Source: Sphingomonas sp. BAUL-RG-20F-R05-02 (GTDB taxonomy: Bacteria > Pseudomonadota > Alphaproteobacteria > Sphingomonadales > Sphingomonadaceae). From it: a stretch of DNA of 64,000 nt. The notes under the pieces are model-generated. The model did not search any database, had not been told where the DNA came from, and saw only the letters and a program-made list of their open reading frames with translations. The stretch spans positions 1 to 64,000 of the forward strand of contig NZ_JAKNQH010000002.1 of the NCBI RefSeq assembly GCF_022662305.1, in the 5' to 3' direction. This document shows, in pieces, positions 62,814 through 64,000 of the stretch (the stretch's first letter is position 1; each line of letters opens with the position of its first letter). The position numbers and the translations under genes were made by a program.

Positions 62814-64000
62814 TCACAATGCCGCCAGCCTGTCCTCAAGTGCGTCCTGCTGCCGCAGCAGCGCGGCCGGGCACCGATCCCCCAGCCCGTCGATATACGC
62901 CCGGTTGCGCTCTGCCTCGCCGACCCAGACCGCCGCATCCACACCGAGCAGTTCGGCGAGTTGCCCGGTGGTGAGATCAAGACCGGTTAGATCCAGTTCG
63001 TCCGCTGCAGGAACGAGCCCGATCGCAGTGGAAGTCCCCGCTACGCGGCCTTCACAGCGTTCAACGATCCACTTCAGCGCGCGGGCGTTGTCGCCGAAGC
63101 CGGGCCAGATGTACTTACCGGCCTGATCCTTGCGGAACCAGTTTACCAGGAAGATCTTGGGCAGCACCGACGCATCCGACTCCGCACTCGCGCCGATCCG
63201 CAGCCAGTGGTTGAAATAGTCCGCGATATGGTAGCCGCAGAATGGCAGCATCGCGAACGGGTCGCGCCGCAACGCGCCCACTGCATTTTCCGCCGCCGCC
63301 GTTCCTTCGGACGCGATGTTCGCGGCGAGGTAGACGCCATGTTCCCAATCGAATGCCTGACTGATCAGCGGGACCGCCGTCGCCCGGCGCCCACCGAACA
63401 GGATGGCGGAAATCGGCACGCCTTCCGGGCTGTCCCATTCGGGCGCGATGACCGGGCATTGCGCGGCAGGAACCGTGAAACGCGCATTGGGATGCGCCGC
63501 GGGCTTGCCGCTGGCGGGGTCGTACGGCGCTCCGGTCCAGTCGGTCATTCCCTCCGGCGGTGTCTTGGTCAGACCCTCCCACCAGACATCGCCATCTGCG
63601 GTCAGCGCGGTGTTGGTGAAGATGCAGTTTCCGGTCAGCGTCTCGATCGCGTTGTGGTTCGTGCCTGGGCCAGTGCCGGGTGCGACGCCGAAGAACCCGG
63701 CTTCCGGATTGATCGCGTACAGCCGGCCGTCGGTACCGAACCGCATCCAGGCGATGTCGTCGCCGACCGTCTCTGCCGCCCAGCCCGGGATCGCCGGTTC
63801 AAGCATGGCAAGGTTGGTCTTGCCGCACGCGCTCGGGAATGCCGCCGCGACGTAATGCACCGCGCCCTCGGGGTTGGTGAGCTTCAGGATCAGCATGTGC
63901 TCGGCAAGCCAGCCTTCATCCCGCGCCATCACGCTGGCGATGCGCAGGGCAAAGCATTTCTTGCCGAGCAAGGCGTTGCCGCCATAGCCCGAACCATAGG
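62814..64000 (-). CDS. pckG: phosphoenolpyruvate carboxykinase (GTP), partial
   Basis: The 3' 395 or so codons of a GTP-dependent PEPCK; the 5' end lies beyond the window. The frame continues to the last base ([14 protein letters not shown]...). Kinase-1a loop [13 protein letters not shown], metal/GTP segment [38 protein letters not shown] and the guanine-binding FWRK-like region ([18 protein letters not shown]) identify the GTP rather than the ATP family. It converts oxaloacetate to PEP for gluconeogenesis. It is followed by tpiA. Confidence 0.95.
   Translation of the reverse strand, partial: YGSGYGGNALLGKKCFALRIASVMARDEGWLAEHMLILKLTNPEGAVHYVAAAFPSACGKTNLAMLEPAIPGWAAETVGDDIAWMRFGTDGRLYAINPEAGFFGVAPGTGPGTNHNAIETLTGNCIFTNTALTADGDVWWEGLTKTPPEGMTDWTGAPYDPASGKPAAHPNARFTVPAAQCPVIAPEWDSPEGVPISAILFGGRRATAVPLISQAFDWEHGVYLAANIASEGTAAAENAVGALRRDPFAMLPFCGYHIADYFNHWLRIGASAESDASVLPKIFLVNWFRKDQAGKYIWPGFGDNARALKWIVERCEGRVAGTSTAIGLVPAADELDLTGLDLTTGQLAELLGVDAAVWVGEAERNRAYIDGLGDRCPAALLRQQDALEDRLAAL

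Noticed and set aside
1..64000. tRNA, rRNA or CRISPR features
   Set aside because: No T-arm consensus (GGTTCGAATCC-like) in a cloverleaf context, no ribosomal RNA stretches and no regularly spaced repeats were seen by eye. A dedicated scan would be needed to exclude them fully.

Overview
The window reads as a GC-rich alphaproteobacterial chromosome, most likely a sphingomonad (Sphingomonas or a close relative). The reasons are the large TonB-dependent receptor next to tryptophan-halogenase-like flavoproteins and a cupin-like protein, several secreted glycoside hydrolases, the high third-position GC of the real genes, and the nitrate assimilation gene order. No rRNA, tRNA or CRISPR array was recognised. 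All family calls come from reading motifs; no database search was run.

Layout. 1-4.2 kb: an accessory patch of five minus-strand genes of unknown function, inverted repeats and the 3' tail of a dead LysR regulator gene. 4.2-5.7 kb: a secreted alpha/beta hydrolase. 6.4-17.2 kb: an assimilatory nitrate/nitrite block. It has the sensor/antiterminator pair nasT-nasS, a leader with an ANTAR-type hairpin and an intrinsic terminator, and then six genes that all overlap their neighbours: nitrate/nitrite transporter, outer-membrane porin, nirB, nirD, nitrate reductase and cobA (sirohaem precursor synthesis). 17.5-24.1 kb: a decayed region with a GH39 glycosidase, remnants of a glutathione S-transferase and an IS481-type transposase, a frameshifted GH3 and an AT-rich island.

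24.1-50 kb: a polysaccharide utilisation region. It contains a SASA-family esterase, a cupin-like (JmjC-fold) protein, three overlapping tryptophan-halogenase-family genes, a TonB-dependent receptor, a ROK repressor and a ROK sugar kinase, a carboxylesterase, GH2, GH3, GH26 (mannanase), a wrecked GH9 and GH27 (alpha-galactosidase). GH26, GH27, GH2, GH3 and two esterases together fit breakdown of (acetylated) galactomannan or glucomannan. The receptor would import oligosaccharides and the ROK kinase would phosphorylate the released sugar. An MFS transporter remnant that ends beside a dispersed repeat closes the locus.

50.7-64 kb: an HtrA-type protease with a response regulator and histidine kinase, a DUF4396 membrane protein, a divergent TetR/FAD-monooxygenase pair, an M1-type metallopeptidase, a YetF-like remnant, an FdhF/YdeP-type molybdopterin oxidoreductase, tpiA, and pckG running off the right edge.

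The most interesting signals are: (i) the halogenase trio, whose middle member has lost the residues needed for halogenation while staying translationally coupled to two intact members; (ii) the outer-membrane porin built into the overlapping nitrate operon behind a NasST-type attenuator; (iii) extensive gene decay on both sides of an otherwise intact mannan locus.
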